Made by a program: the position numbers and the translations under genes. From NCBI RefSeq assembly GCF_022174665.1, contig NZ_CP076562.1, positions 622,001 to 686,000 of the forward strand: a DNA stretch of 64,000 nucleotides. Reading direction: 5' to 3'. The notes under the pieces were generated by a model, which worked only from the letters and a program-made list of their open reading frames with translations, was not told the DNA's origin and ran no database searches. Positions 7,228 through 16,414 of this stretch are shown here, piece by piece (positions within the stretch are counted from its first letter, which is position 1; each line of letters starts with the position of its first letter). The stretch is from Eubacterium sp. MSJ-33 (GTDB lineage Bacteria > Bacillota > Clostridia > Lachnospirales > Lachnospiraceae).

Positions 7228-7791
7228 TTATTGTTCAGTATTGTATAGTATCAGCTCCGGTTTGATATCCGTTTCCTCTGTCTTGATGGAATCTACAATC
7301 TGGACTGCATAACCGACAGCTACCGTATGACAATCCGGATGTACTGCCAGATACCGATCATAATACCCACCACCGTAACCGATCCGGTCACAGTTTTTCG
7401 TGAATACTGCCCCCGGCATCACGATCAGACATATATCATCTGTATTTTCCGGTTCAAGTTGCACACGACTGTCCGGTTCCAATATATGATATGCGCCCTC
7501 CACAAGCGCAGTCTGTTCATTATATGCATAAAAATCCATGGTATGCCCGTTGACACGCGGCAGATAGATTTGCTTTCCATCCGCACGGAATTCCGGAATA
7601 TATTGAAATAAGTCGACTTCTTTGTGAATCGGTACATAGAGACACAGTACCGTTGCTTCTTTATACACAGCAAGCGCACGGAGCTTCTCATAGATTTCTT
7701 TCGCTGCCTGCTTTTGATATGCTTCGGACAGATTCCTGCGCTTTGCAAGAATCTCCTTCCGAAGTGCTTTCTTTGATTCTGAAATTGTCAT
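7228..7791 (-). CDS. 5-formyltetrahydrofolate cyclo-ligase
   Basis: A 187-aa enzyme that converts 5-formyltetrahydrofolate to 5,10-methenyltetrahydrofolate with ATP, keeping the one-carbon folate pool in use. The family signature GYGGGYYDRYL is near residue 140, and the basic helix KKALRKEILAKR near the N-terminus is the usual ATP-phosphate contact. ATG 7791 is chosen because AAAGGA is nine bases upstream; ATG 7800 abuts that site with no spacer. The gene follows the YnzC-type gene closely, in one minus-strand run with proB. Length is normal for the family. Confidence 0.92.
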   Translation of the reverse strand: MTISESKKALRKEILAKRRNLSEAYQKQAAKEIYEKLRALAVYKEATVLCLYVPIHKEVDLFQYIPEFRADGKQIYLPRVNGHTMDFYAYNEQTALVEGAYHILEPDSRVQLEPENTDDICLIVMPGAVFTKNCDRIGYGGGYYDRYLAVHPDCHTVAVGYAVQIVDSIKTEETDIKPELILYNTEQ

Positions 7792-7808
7792 GTAAACCAT
7801 TCCTTTAT

Positions 7809-8054
7809 CTATTTTAAGCGGATCTGGATATACTCTCCCCTCTTATTCTTCGGTATATCCTTCACATGCGTGATACTTCCATCTGCTTCCTTGATATCGA
7901 TATTATCAAGCTGTGATTTCAGGTTCCGCTTCACATTTGCAATATATGCCTTACGCAGAGATGCCTGTTCCGCAAGCTCCGCTTCCGTCAGACCTTCCAC
8001 GGTCTTGCTTTTTCTTGCTAATTCATTAATTCTCTGGATATCTGCTTCGTTCAT
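7809..8054 (-). CDS. DUF896 (YnzC/UPF0291) family protein
   Basis: An 81-aa helical protein of the DUF896 family, which includes B. subtilis YnzC. The first 50 residues form the characteristic helical pair (INELARKSKTVEGLTEAE then EQASLRKAYI), and the C-terminal tail is short and basic. YnzC-type proteins have been linked to the SOS response by position in Bacilli, but the function is not settled. GGAG lies 8 bases before the ATG. The gene sits between proB and the folate cyclo-ligase gene with short spacers. Confidence 0.88.
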   Translation of the reverse strand: MNEADIQRINELARKSKTVEGLTEAELAEQASLRKAYIANVKRNLKSQLDNIDIKEADGSITHVKDIPKNKRGEYIQIRLK

Positions 8055-8076
8055 GCGATATTCTCCATTTCTATTC

Positions 8077-8937
8077 TTATTTCTGGTATCCTTTATTCAC
8101 GATAAAATCTACCGTATCAAAATCATCAGTTTCATGTGCCAGAAACAAAGTACCAACTGATTTTCCTTCCATCAGATCATAGATCTGCGTCAGTTTCTTA
8201 GCGTCCATAATTGCCATATCTGCACCGGAATCCGTTGCGATCCGTGCAGCAGCAATCTTCGTGGACATACCACCTGTACCATAAGTTGTCACAGCGCCCT
8301 TGGCCATATTCTTCATTGAATCATCAATAGTCTCTACTAACGTCAATTTTGTTGCATCCGGATTTTTGTGTGGATCATCCGTATAGAATCCATCAATATC
8401 CGTAAGCAGGATCAAAAGATCTGCCTTGATCAGATGTGCCACAATTGCCGACATCGTATCATTGTCACCAAACTCGATTTCTTCGGTTGCAACGGTATCG
8501 TTCTCATTTACAACCGGAATAACTCCCTGCTGTAACAGCTCATTTAATGTATTCTCAGCATTTCTGCGGCGTTCCGGATCGGTAATCGCATCAAATGTCA
8601 GAAGTACCTGTGCAGCCATATGATTATATTCCATAAAAAGCTTCTGATAGATCATCATAAGCTGTCCCTGGCCAATTGCCGCACATGCCTGCTTCAGGGA
8701 CACTGTCTTCGGCTTGTTGCGCAGTCCTAACATCTCGAATCCGACACCAATTGCACCAGATGATACTAATACCACATCCTTTCCCTGATTTTTCAGATCA
8801 CAGATAATGCGCACCAATGTCTCCAGTTTCCGGTAATCCGTACCTCCGGTCTCTTCATGTATGATAGATGACGAACCGATCTTAAATACGATTCGCTGTT
8901 TATCCTTCAATGTTTCTCTGATTCGTTTCTCATCCAC
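8077..8937 (-). CDS. proB: glutamate 5-kinase, short form
   Basis: A 286-aa amino acid kinase that phosphorylates L-glutamate in the first step of proline synthesis. Visible motifs are VFKIGSSSI (about 17-25), VLVSSGAIGVG (56-66), VNENDTVAT (about 147) and the TYGTGGMSTKI substrate loop (about 217). The PUA domain that ends longer ProB proteins is absent, as in many Clostridia. The start is GTG 8937 with GAGGG seven bases upstream. Feedback control by proline is known in the family. The partner proA is not next to it; downstream lie the YnzC-type and folate genes. Confidence 0.93.
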   Translation of the reverse strand: MDEKRIRETLKDKQRIVFKIGSSSIIHEETGGTDYRKLETLVRIICDLKNQGKDVVLVSSGAIGVGFEMLGLRNKPKTVSLKQACAAIGQGQLMMIYQKLFMEYNHMAAQVLLTFDAITDPERRRNAENTLNELLQQGVIPVVNENDTVATEEIEFGDNDTMSAIVAHLIKADLLILLTDIDGFYTDDPHKNPDATKLTLVETIDDSMKNMAKGAVTTYGTGGMSTKIAAARIATDSGADMAIMDAKKLTQIYDLMEGKSVGTLFLAHETDDFDTVDFIVNKGYQK

Positions 8938-8950
8938 GTCTTTTCCCTCT

Positions 8951-10579
8951 TTATTCTATGTTGTTAATATATTCCGCAACCGCTTCTGCTACTTTAATTC
9001 CATCCACCGCTGCAGAAGTAATCCCTCCTGCATATCCAGCACCTTCACCACATGGAAATAATCCTGTGTAAGCACTTTGATATGCTTCATCACGTACGAT
9101 CCGCACCGGCGATGATGTGCGTGATTCAATACCTGACAATACAGCATCCCCGGTCGAAAAGCCTTTTAATTTGCGGTCATAATCCAAAATCCCTTCAATT
9201 ATAGCATCATTTATATAGGCTGGCAAACAATTATTCAGGTTCGCAAATTGATAACTGCCACGGATATTTGGCTTCACACTTCCAAAAGCTGTCGATACCC
9301 GATTCGCCCGATAATCCTCAAACCTCTGTACCGGAATTCTACCATTTCCTTCTTCGTAAGCAAGCCGTTCATATTTTTTTTGAAATTCTATACCGGCAAG
9401 CACACCATATTCTGCAAATCCATCTGCTATGAAATCCTCTGGTGTTACATTCACAACAATGGCAGAATTTGCATTTTCCTCGTCTCTTCCATGGTTGCTC
9501 ATACCATTTACCACACTCTGCCCTTCACCAGATGACGCATTTACAACAAATCCACCCGGGCACATACAGAAGCTATATACACTACGTCCTTTACTGGAAC
9601 GGTATGTCATCTTATAATCCGCCGCAGGAAGCAGTTTTGCCTGCTCACTCGTACCATACTGACTTGCATTCACCATTGCCTGCGCATGTTCGATACGAAG
9701 TCCCATTGCAAATGATTTTGCCTCCATTGTAACACCTGTATCATGTAACATCGCAAATGTATCTCTCGCACTATGTCCAATCGCAAGTATACATGCATTT
9801 GTAATCACACTTTTTGGCTCCTGTGTCTTCAGGTCTTTTATCTCCAGTTCTAGATTTCCTGATTTTGTATGGGATATTTTGACAAACTGGTGAGAAAAAA
9901 AGATTTCTCCACCACAGGCGCGGATTTCGCTTCGCATATTCTTCATAACATGCTTTAAAACATCGGTTCCTATGTGAGGTTTGTTCAGATATGCAATCTC
10001 CTCCGGAGCACCAAACCGAATAAAATCGCGGATAACTGCCTGTATTCTTCCAGATTTATCTTTGATTCCCGTATTCAGTTTTCCATCTGAAAATGTACCG
10101 GCTCCTCCTTCACCAAAAGAAACATTCGAATTGGCGCAGATCAATTGCATGCCATTCCAGAACGCTTCTACATCTATCGTTCGCTCTTCGACACTTTTTC
10201 CACGTTCAAATACAAGTGGACAATATCCGGCACGAGCTAACTGCAAAGCTGCAAAATATCCTGCCGGACCAGCTCCAATAATAACCGGACGCAAAGGATT
10301 TTTCTTTGTTGTCAGATACGGAAAATTATATTTTGCTTCTTTGGTTGACATAATATTCTTATTGTCAATTATTTTATTAGAAATGGAATGTAAATCATCT
10401 AATTCTATATCAACCGTATAAATATGCATCAAATTCATCTTATCCCGCGCATCTAAAGATTTGCGGATTATATGAAACCGATAAGGCTGCCTGCACCGAA
10501 GCATCTTATCAATCTTTTTCTTTAATGCCGGCAGTTCATCTTCCTGTACCGGTATTTTTATCTGATTAATTCTTAACAT
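8951..10579 (-). CDS. FAD-dependent dehydrogenase (COG2509-like)
   Basis: A 542-aa FAD-binding oxidoreductase of the uncharacterised FAD-dependent dehydrogenase family (COG2509 type). After an N-terminal region of about 95 residues comes the dinucleotide-binding motif VIIGAGPAGYFAAL (about 100-113), then FGEGGAGTFSDGKL near 155 and the C-terminal GEGAGYAGGITSAAVDGIK flavin motif near 515. Physiological substrate is unknown. ATG 10579 is chosen, with GGGAG nine bases upstream; it overlaps the preceding HI0933-type flavoprotein gene by 14 bp, so the two are translationally coupled. No signal peptide; cytoplasmic. Confidence 0.88.
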   Translation of the reverse strand: MLRINQIKIPVQEDELPALKKKIDKMLRCRQPYRFHIIRKSLDARDKMNLMHIYTVDIELDDLHSISNKIIDNKNIMSTKEAKYNFPYLTTKKNPLRPVIIGAGPAGYFAALQLARAGYCPLVFERGKSVEERTIDVEAFWNGMQLICANSNVSFGEGGAGTFSDGKLNTGIKDKSGRIQAVIRDFIRFGAPEEIAYLNKPHIGTDVLKHVMKNMRSEIRACGGEIFFSHQFVKISHTKSGNLELEIKDLKTQEPKSVITNACILAIGHSARDTFAMLHDTGVTMEAKSFAMGLRIEHAQAMVNASQYGTSEQAKLLPAADYKMTYRSSKGRSVYSFCMCPGGFVVNASSGEGQSVVNGMSNHGRDEENANSAIVVNVTPEDFIADGFAEYGVLAGIEFQKKYERLAYEEGNGRIPVQRFEDYRANRVSTAFGSVKPNIRGSYQFANLNNCLPAYINDAIIEGILDYDRKLKGFSTGDAVLSGIESRTSSPVRIVRDEAYQSAYTGLFPCGEGAGYAGGITSAAVDGIKVAEAVAEYINNIE

Positions 10580-11783
10580 GGCATGCTCTCCCTGCACGTA
10601 ATCCGGTCAATATTGCAAACGTCAAATTGTATCCACCGCAGTCACCATCAATATCTAACATTTCTCCGGTCGCATAAAGACCCGGATATTTCCTACATTC
10701 CATAGTTTCCGGATACACTTCTTCCAGGCAAATCCCGCCTGCCGTCACCTGCGCCTGTTCAAAATCCTTTAGTGCCTGTATATGAAAAGGAAATCTTCTA
10801 CACCTTCTGTATATCTTCTGCGCTTGAGATTTCTGTATTTCTAACAGCTTTTGCTTTGGATTTTGTCCACATGCTTTTAGAATATATAAAGCAAGTTTAT
10901 CCGGGATATACGCATTCAGATATCCATAGACACTTCGATTCAGTTCTATACCTGCCAGAAAGTCAGACTCTTCTACTGCAGATAAGAAGTCCAGATATAC
11001 AACTGCGGATTCTCCTTTATCAAGTGCATCTCCGATTTCAGAAGACAAATTAAACATCATAATCCCCGACAATCCATAATCTGTAAACTGAAGTTCTCCC
11101 AGCTGACGATATTTTTCCTGTTCTTTTTCATACTCTACGGAACAGGCAACTCGAACGCCTTTGATTTCCTCTGTATCTTCTTCTGTCAGCACTGCACAAA
11201 GTGCCGGGCGCTGCTGTTCTTGTTTGATGCCTAGTATATCTGCAATCCGGTATCCACAGTCACATCCACCTAACGATGCATAGGATCGGCCGCCACAGGC
11301 AAGTATAACCTGTGATGCTATAATTGTATCATTCCCTAGAAAGATCTTATAACAAGTTTTCTGTTTTTGTATCCGAGTAGCAGTCTGTCCAAGGCAAATC
11401 TCGACCGGTAATGTCCGTAGCTTGTCTGTAAAAGCCCACACCACCGCCGATGCCTGCATTGACCTTGGATAATAATATCCATCTACACAATGTTCAAAAA
11501 TACCAATCGTATGTAAAAAGGAAAACAACTGACTATTCGGCTTGTCGCCCATGCATTTTTCTAAAAAAACACCTGCCTTCTTGGACGACGAATGAAAATG
11601 GTTGTAAACCATATCTATATTTGCAAGATTACATCTCCCGTTTCCGGTTGCATACAGTTTTTTTCCAAGCTTTTTATTTTTATCAATGATGCAGACACTG
11701 CAGCCTTTTTCCGCAGCGGCAATTGCGGCTGTCATTCCAGCCGCTCCGCCTCCAACTACACACACATCGTACTTTCCCATCAT
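10566..11783 (-). CDS. BaiN/HI0933-family NAD(P)/FAD-dependent oxidoreductase
   Basis: A flavoprotein of about 405 aa in the HI0933/BaiN family. The N-terminal FAD motif VCVVGGGAAGMTAAIAAAE is followed by GKKLYATGNGRCN, a family hallmark, and the C-terminus has YATGEMLDIDGDCGGYNLT near residue 375, again diagnostic. The family includes enzymes annotated as bile-acid 7-dehydroxylation reductases, but most members have no proven substrate. The start is ATG 11783 or 11780, placed 6 or 9 bases after GTGAGG; a GTG at 11795 is less likely. It overlaps the next flavoprotein gene by 14 bp and follows the BofC-like gene after about 20 bp. Confidence 0.88.
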   Translation of the reverse strand: MMGKYDVCVVGGGAAGMTAAIAAAEKGCSVCIIDKNKKLGKKLYATGNGRCNLANIDMVYNHFHSSSKKAGVFLEKCMGDKPNSQLFSFLHTIGIFEHCVDGYYYPRSMQASAVVWAFTDKLRTLPVEICLGQTATRIQKQKTCYKIFLGNDTIIASQVILACGGRSYASLGGCDCGYRIADILGIKQEQQRPALCAVLTEEDTEEIKGVRVACSVEYEKEQEKYRQLGELQFTDYGLSGIMMFNLSSEIGDALDKGESAVVYLDFLSAVEESDFLAGIELNRSVYGYLNAYIPDKLALYILKACGQNPKQKLLEIQKSQAQKIYRRCRRFPFHIQALKDFEQAQVTAGGICLEEVYPETMECRKYPGLYATGEMLDIDGDCGGYNLTFAILTGLRAGRACHVKN

Positions 11784-11802
11784 AGGCATCCTCACCGTAT
11801 TC

Positions 11803-12159
11803 TTAACTTGATAATGACTCCAAATATCGATACATTTCTTTCTTTGAATCGAACGGCACTGTCTTTAATAAATCCTGATACAATGCCGGATGCAGACGTT
11901 CTATCAGATCTGCATCAATTTCTGTATATTCATATACTTGATCCGTATCTGATTCATATACAACAACCCTTCCATTGCGGATTCCAACATAATACTCTGT
12001 TTGTTCATCATTCACTTCAATCGATATCGAATCTTGGGCGATATCCATCTTTTCTCCCTGTTTTTCTATCATTTTCTGATTGAAATACTCATTGGCAAGT
12101 ATAAAGCACAATACAAATATTCCGACAAACAAAACAAAATATAAAAATAATTTCTTCAT
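11803..12159 (-). CDS. membrane-anchored protein with BofC C-terminal-like domain
   Basis: A 118-aa protein with one hydrophobic segment at about 4-22 and an extracytoplasmic domain. The segment from YYVGIRNGRVVVYE (about 56) to the PFDSKKEMYRYLES tail resembles the C-terminal domain of BofC-type proteins, which are exported regulators in sporulating Firmicutes. The resemblance is by pattern only. Orientation is probably N-in, C-out. It lies between the DUF3048 lipoprotein gene and the flavoprotein pair. Role in this organism is unknown. Confidence 0.7.
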   Translation of the reverse strand: MKKLFLYFVLFVGIFVLCFILANEYFNQKMIEKQGEKMDIAQDSISIEVNDEQTEYYVGIRNGRVVVYESDTDQVYEYTEIDADLIERLHPALYQDLLKTVPFDSKKEMYRYLESLSS

Positions 12160-12202
12160 GGCATCAACTCCTTGAAGAAATTATTTCCATATATTTATTT
12201 AA

Positions 12203-13276
12203 TTATTCAAAAGTAATCTGATCTGTTTTTGTCTCATCAAATACTGTGATGAATGTCTTACCCGGATTCATCTTTAACTGATTTCCATCCGCTGTATAAT
12301 ACTTAATTACACCATCATCCAGCCTCCAGGATATCGTTTCATACTCACCATCTGTGACATAATATCCTGTACCTGTCTTCTCCCATGCAATATTCTGAAG
12401 TCCTCCACCAATATCGGAATACTCTACAAACATAACAATCAGATTTTTGTAACGAAGCTGCTCATTTGTCTGATCATCAATCTGCTTCTCACCATACTGA
12501 AAACGATAATAAAGTTTTTCATCTGCATTGTACTCATACCATCTGGTACTGCTACTATCATAGGCTGTTGTTACCTTTGTTGCCTTCTGTCCATTGCCTA
12601 ATCCTGTATCCTCTGTATTAAAAGCAAATGCCTTTTTACGAGCGTTCGTGTATTCTGTATTATATCCAGCTTCCGCAATTCCTTGTTTTAATTTCTCACT
12701 GTCTGTATAACAGTTATGCGGGGCTACTCTGGAGTTATCTCTATAAAAAGTTGTAGAATCATACAATCCATTCAGGTTATTTGTACCGCTTGCCTTAATC
12801 TGATCCTCGGCAAAGGTCGACCATCCAACATGTGCATAAATACCATCCAACATATTTGCCATCTGAACATAATAATGTCTTGCACTACGAACCGGTCCCA
12901 GCTTGCTCAGATTTGAATAATCCTTAAACACACACATATATCTTGTAATTCCACCTTCTACTAGCATCTCATACGTGATATCTGCCTGAGATATACCGGA
13001 CTGCGGCATAGCATCCACGATGTTATTAATCATAATACAAAGTGGTCTTTGGTTCTCCAAGCTTTCATCAATCCATTCACCGGAAAATTCGTTGATTACA
13101 TATCCTTCTCTTGTCGGTGCCAGTTCAATATTCGCATCCGACATAGTAGCGGCCGCCTCTGTAGTGATTACTGCCTGCTCTTTATCATCTTTCTTTCCGC
13201 ATCCTGCCAAGCATGATACTGTAAGTGCTGTTGTCAGTGCAAATACAGACAACTTTTTTAATTTATTCTTCTTCAT
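12203..13276 (-). CDS. DUF3048 domain lipoprotein (YerB-like)
   Basis: A 357-aa exported lipoprotein. The signal peptide ends in the lipobox LAGC with Cys26 as the predicted lipidated residue, followed by an acidic linker to about 55. The remainder matches DUF3048, with features such as RPLCIMINN, ITYEMLVEGGITRYM and GPVRSARHYY. The family, including B. subtilis YerB, has no established activity. The ATG lies inside the end of ybeY (14-bp overlap). A weak AGGG sits very close to the ATG, so coupling to ybeY translation is likely. Confidence 0.88.
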   Translation of the reverse strand: MKKNKLKKLSVFALTTALTVSCLAGCGKKDDKEQAVITTEAAATMSDANIELAPTREGYVINEFSGEWIDESLENQRPLCIMINNIVDAMPQSGISQADITYEMLVEGGITRYMCVFKDYSNLSKLGPVRSARHYYVQMANMLDGIYAHVGWSTFAEDQIKASGTNNLNGLYDSTTFYRDNSRVAPHNCYTDSEKLKQGIAEAGYNTEYTNARKKAFAFNTEDTGLGNGQKATKVTTAYDSSSTRWYEYNADEKLYYRFQYGEKQIDDQTNEQLRYKNLIVMFVEYSDIGGGLQNIAWEKTGTGYYVTDGEYETISWRLDDGVIKYYTADGNQLKMNPGKTFITVFDETKTDQITFE

Positions 13277-13775
13277 TGTCCCTAGTATATCCTTTCTTTG
13301 TTAAAATCTCTTCCTGAAGTTTTTCCATATGCAGACGTTCTGAATCATCAATATGATCATATCCTGCCAGATGCAACATACTGTGTGCAGTCAAAAATGC
13401 AACTTCGCGTCGTCTGGTATGTCCATATTCCTTCGCCTGTTCGGCAATTCGGTCTACATTCAAAATGATATCACCGAGCATCAGTTCTCCACTATCCTGA
13501 TTGAAATAATCGAGAGGACTTTGTTCACAGAAGTCAAACTCCCCCGGCACTTCATATTCAATCATCGGAAAAGAAAGAACGTCCGTTGGTGCATCGATAT
13601 CTCGATATTCTTTATTGATTGCCTGGATTCCTGCATGATCTGTAAAAATCACATTCACCTCACATTCATACGGACATTTCAAAAAATCGAGAGAAGCCTC
13701 AACGATATCTTCAACAATATCCTGATAATGTGCAGGAATTTCAGTATCTAATTCATTCTCAAAAAATACGCTCAA
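13263..13775 (-). CDS. ybeY: rRNA maturation RNase YbeY
   Basis: A 170-aa zinc-dependent endoribonuclease that works in 16S rRNA 3' end maturation and ribosome quality control. The three zinc ligands are His131, His135 and His141 in HSMLHLAGYDH, matching the H-x3-H-x5-H signature, and PTDVLSFP at about 63-70 is also typical. It sits downstream of phoH, the usual pairing. The end overlaps the DUF3048 gene by 14 bp. The acidic insert near residues 75-95 is common in Clostridia. Confidence 0.95.
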   Translation of the reverse strand: MSVFFENELDTEIPAHYQDIVEDIVEASLDFLKCPYECEVNVIFTDHAGIQAINKEYRDIDAPTDVLSFPMIEYEVPGEFDFCEQSPLDYFNQDSGELMLGDIILNVDRIAEQAKEYGHTRRREVAFLTAHSMLHLAGYDHIDDSERLHMEKLQEEILTKKGYTRDNEEE

Positions 13776-13844
13776 TGTATCGCTCCTTTATTGCCTGTTA
13801 CATTTTATCCCAAATATATCAGATAATCAAGTTTTATCTTCATT

Positions 13845-14843
13845 TTAATGTTTGTTTTGTGCTGTTTTCCTATCCTTGTTATGTCTGTTTTCGTATACCT
13901 CATAAGCATTCACAATCTTCTGTACAAGCGGATGACGTACCACATCCTCGCTTGTAAAGCGTATCACCGAAATCTCATCGATTTCATGTAATACCCGAAG
14001 TGCAACCTCCAATCCCGACTGCGTATCCTTCGGCAGATCCTTCTGCGACAGATCCCCGGTTATAATTGCTTTTGAACCAAACCCTATGCGCGTCAGAAAC
14101 ATCTTCATCTGTGCCGGTGTCGTATTCTGTGCCTCGTCCAATACAATATATGCATTATCTAAAGTTCGACCGCGCATATAAGCAAGCGGAGCCACCTCTA
14201 TTAATCCCTTCTCCATGTTCTTCATAAACGCTTCTGCACCCATAATCTCATACAATGCATCATAAAGCGGACGCAGATAGGGGTCTACTTTACTTTGTAA
14301 ATCTCCAGGAAGGAATCCAAGTTTCTCTCCGGCTTCAATTGCCGGTCGTGTAAGGATAATGCGATTTACCTCATTGTTTTTAAATGCTGTGATTGCTTTT
14401 GCCATCGCCAGGTATGTCTTTCCTGTACCTGCCGGTCCAACGCCAAACACAATCATGTCCTTATCGATTGCCTCCACATAGTTCTTCTGTCCAAGCGTCT
14501 TTGCTTTCACTGGTTTTCCGTTTGTCGTATGACAGATGATATTCGAATCAGCCGCAAGTGTGGAAACCGCCGCTTCCTCTCCAGTCTTTGACAAGGATAT
14601 TGCATAATTCACATTCTGATCGGTAATTTCTTCCCCTTTGTCTGCTAACGCCACGAGCTGCTCAATCACAGAAACTGCCCGTTTTACACTTCCTTCCGAT
14701 CCGGTTATACGCAGTTTATCATCCCTTAATACAACTGCCACATGATATGCTTTTTCCAGATTTTTAATGTTCCGGTCAAACTGCCCAAACACTGCCTGTA
14801 TCTGACTCGCCGGTACTGTAATTGTCTCAAAATATGCACTCAT
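13845..14843 (-). CDS. PhoH family ATPase
   Basis: A 332-aa protein with an N-terminal KH-like region (about 1-70) and a PhoH-type ATPase domain. Walker A GPAGTGKT is at 136-143, and Walker B IVLDEAQ has Asp236-Glu237. This is the PhoH-like (YqfL/YbeZ type) protein commonly paired with YbeY and believed to act in RNA metabolism; the helicase or RNase role is inferred from the family. It lies 9 bp after yqfD and 70 bp before ybeY. Cytoplasmic, with no unusual features. Confidence 0.93.
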   Translation of the reverse strand: MSAYFETITVPASQIQAVFGQFDRNIKNLEKAYHVAVVLRDDKLRITGSEGSVKRAVSVIEQLVALADKGEEITDQNVNYAISLSKTGEEAAVSTLAADSNIICHTTNGKPVKAKTLGQKNYVEAIDKDMIVFGVGPAGTGKTYLAMAKAITAFKNNEVNRIILTRPAIEAGEKLGFLPGDLQSKVDPYLRPLYDALYEIMGAEAFMKNMEKGLIEVAPLAYMRGRTLDNAYIVLDEAQNTTPAQMKMFLTRIGFGSKAIITGDLSQKDLPKDTQSGLEVALRVLHEIDEISVIRFTSEDVVRHPLVQKIVNAYEVYENRHNKDRKTAQNKH

Positions 14844-14851
14844 AAATGATC

Positions 14852-16069
14852 TTATTCCTCATTTTTCTGTATCGTTGATTCTGGAATTGTAAATACTTCC
14901 GGAGCTCCGATAATTTCTCTTACAACTAAAGTTCCTGCCGCTGTACAGATTCCATCCTTGATTTCTATTGTAACATTATTTTCCAGTATTTCCACCCCTT
15001 TTTTCTTCAGGTCCCCGATATACTTCTGAAGCATACGGTTCTGCTTTTCTTTAGCTTCCTGTTCTGTATATGTGTTTGTTTTATATTCAGGCATATAATA
15101 TTTTGTGATTATAAACGAAAGCGGAAGATAATATGCATTTCCAATATGAAATGTATGAATCGAAGCTACCTGTTCGTACCCTTCTGTATCATATGGTTCA
15201 TACAACGTCTTTACTTTTGTTCCAAGCTGTATGCCATATCCCGTCTTTTTCTTTTTTCCTTGTTTTTTTTCAGTAAAATCCATTGAAAATGACTGCAAAT
15301 ATTCATATTTCGTCTGTCCATACACCAATCCATCTGCAGCAACATAATTTGTCTCTATCAATTCCTCATATTCATTATAGACATTTACAACACCTGTAAT
15401 CAAAATGTCTCCTTTTTTCACTTCATCTCCGGGTGCAGCAACTTTTTTTCCGCTTTTTGCAAGCAGATCCAGAACAACACCATCTTTGATTGCCACAATA
15501 TTACATGGCGTATCAAAACTTTTGATTTCTTCTTTATCAATTGTTTCTACAATCCGTACAATCAGTCTTGTTCCATCTGTCTCACAGGTAATCCAAGCCA
15601 TCTGATCGTATTGTATACGCAGATTTTTTTCTAGTTGAGCAATCGAAACATCGCTTCTTTTTGTCCCTATCGGAACAAGATTATGACTGATATACTCCAC
15701 GATTTCCTCCTCGGTATATATCTCTGTCCCCTCTACATCGATATGCCAGATGAATAAAGAAGAATAAAAGACAATTCCAAAACACAGGCAAAGACTAATG
15801 AGAAATGCAATTCTTTTTTTATATTTGAGCAGAAACGGAACCATGCCCATCTCAGTCACAATGTTACATTGTACCTGACATTTTTCTTTTAATTCGCATA
15901 CCCGTTTCCATTGCTTGTATGTTATAGTAGCAAAAATTCCAGTCTTATCCGTTATAATATCAGAAAAAGAAACTTGATTGTGTTTACAGATATTTAAAAA
16001 TCTTTCCACTTCCCAGCCACTTATATGAATCACACAACGATGTGCACAGATTTCCCATATTTTACGCAC
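14852..16069 (-). CDS. yqfD: sporulation protein YqfD
   Basis: A 405-aa membrane protein of the YqfD/SpoIV-associated family. One strong transmembrane segment at about 81-101 follows a cytoplasmic region of about 80 residues, and the long remainder is extracytoplasmic. The start is GTG 16069, with AGGAGG nine bases upstream, and it overlaps yqfC by 8 bp. The upstream ATG at 16102 lacks a good site. In Bacillus yqfCD is a sigma-E-dependent sporulation operon; here the genes suggest sporulation ancestry but do not prove sporulation. PhoH follows 8 bp later. Confidence 0.9.
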   Translation of the reverse strand: MRKIWEICAHRCVIHISGWEVERFLNICKHNQVSFSDIITDKTGIFATITYKQWKRVCELKEKCQVQCNIVTEMGMVPFLLKYKKRIAFLISLCLCFGIVFYSSLFIWHIDVEGTEIYTEEEIVEYISHNLVPIGTKRSDVSIAQLEKNLRIQYDQMAWITCETDGTRLIVRIVETIDKEEIKSFDTPCNIVAIKDGVVLDLLAKSGKKVAAPGDEVKKGDILITGVVNVYNEYEELIETNYVAADGLVYGQTKYEYLQSFSMDFTEKKQGKKKKTGYGIQLGTKVKTLYEPYDTEGYEQVASIHTFHIGNAYYLPLSFIITKYYMPEYKTNTYTEQEAKEKQNRMLQKYIGDLKKKGVEILENNVTIEIKDGICTAAGTLVVREIIGAPEVFTIPESTIQKNEE

Positions 16070-16286
16070 GGACTTCAACCTCCTCTGTCTTCCAGCGCAC
16101 ACCTGTTATATTCCCACGGACTGTCATTTCCGTTCCATCAAAAGAAGCAATACGAAGCGATTTTCCTTCAATAAGCAACAGATTTTTTTTACATTGAAGC
16201 AGAATCTGTTCCGTATCAAAACAGAGAATCTGCCTGTATCCATCCACATGTACACATACCTGATCATAAAAATGCACCTGCGTCAT
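16062..16286 (-). CDS. yqfC: YabP/YqfC family sporulation protein
   Basis: A small protein of the YabP/YqfC family: the core VCVHVDGYRQILCF, LLIEGKSLRI and RGNITGVRW matches the beta-rich domain. The start is uncertain. ATG 16286 has GGAG seven bases upstream and gives 74 aa; the frame is open up to a TTG at 16352 (96 aa), closer to the 90-odd residues usual for YqfC, but has no ribosome site there. The end overlaps yqfD by 8 bp. Upstream lies the rpsU terminator, so the operon must start in the short gap or by read-through. Confidence 0.8.
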   Translation of the reverse strand: MTQVHFYDQVCVHVDGYRQILCFDTEQILLQCKKNLLLIEGKSLRIASFDGTEMTVRGNITGVRWKTEEVEVRA

Positions 16287-16377
16287 ATTCCATCTCCGGA
16301 TCGGTTTCATTTCAATATATGCAGAGGAATGCTTCTTTATGTGTTGATTCAATACCAGTATCTGAATACAAATAAAA

Positions 16378-16404
16378 AAGGTGCTACTAAAATAGTAACA
16401 CCTT
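16378..16404 (-). terminator. rho-independent terminator of rpsU
   Basis: On the minus strand AAGGTGTTACT, ATTTT, AGTAGCACCTT forms an 11-bp stem with one G-T pair and runs into a T stretch. Confidence 0.85.
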
Positions 16405-16414
16405 AATGTCTGTA

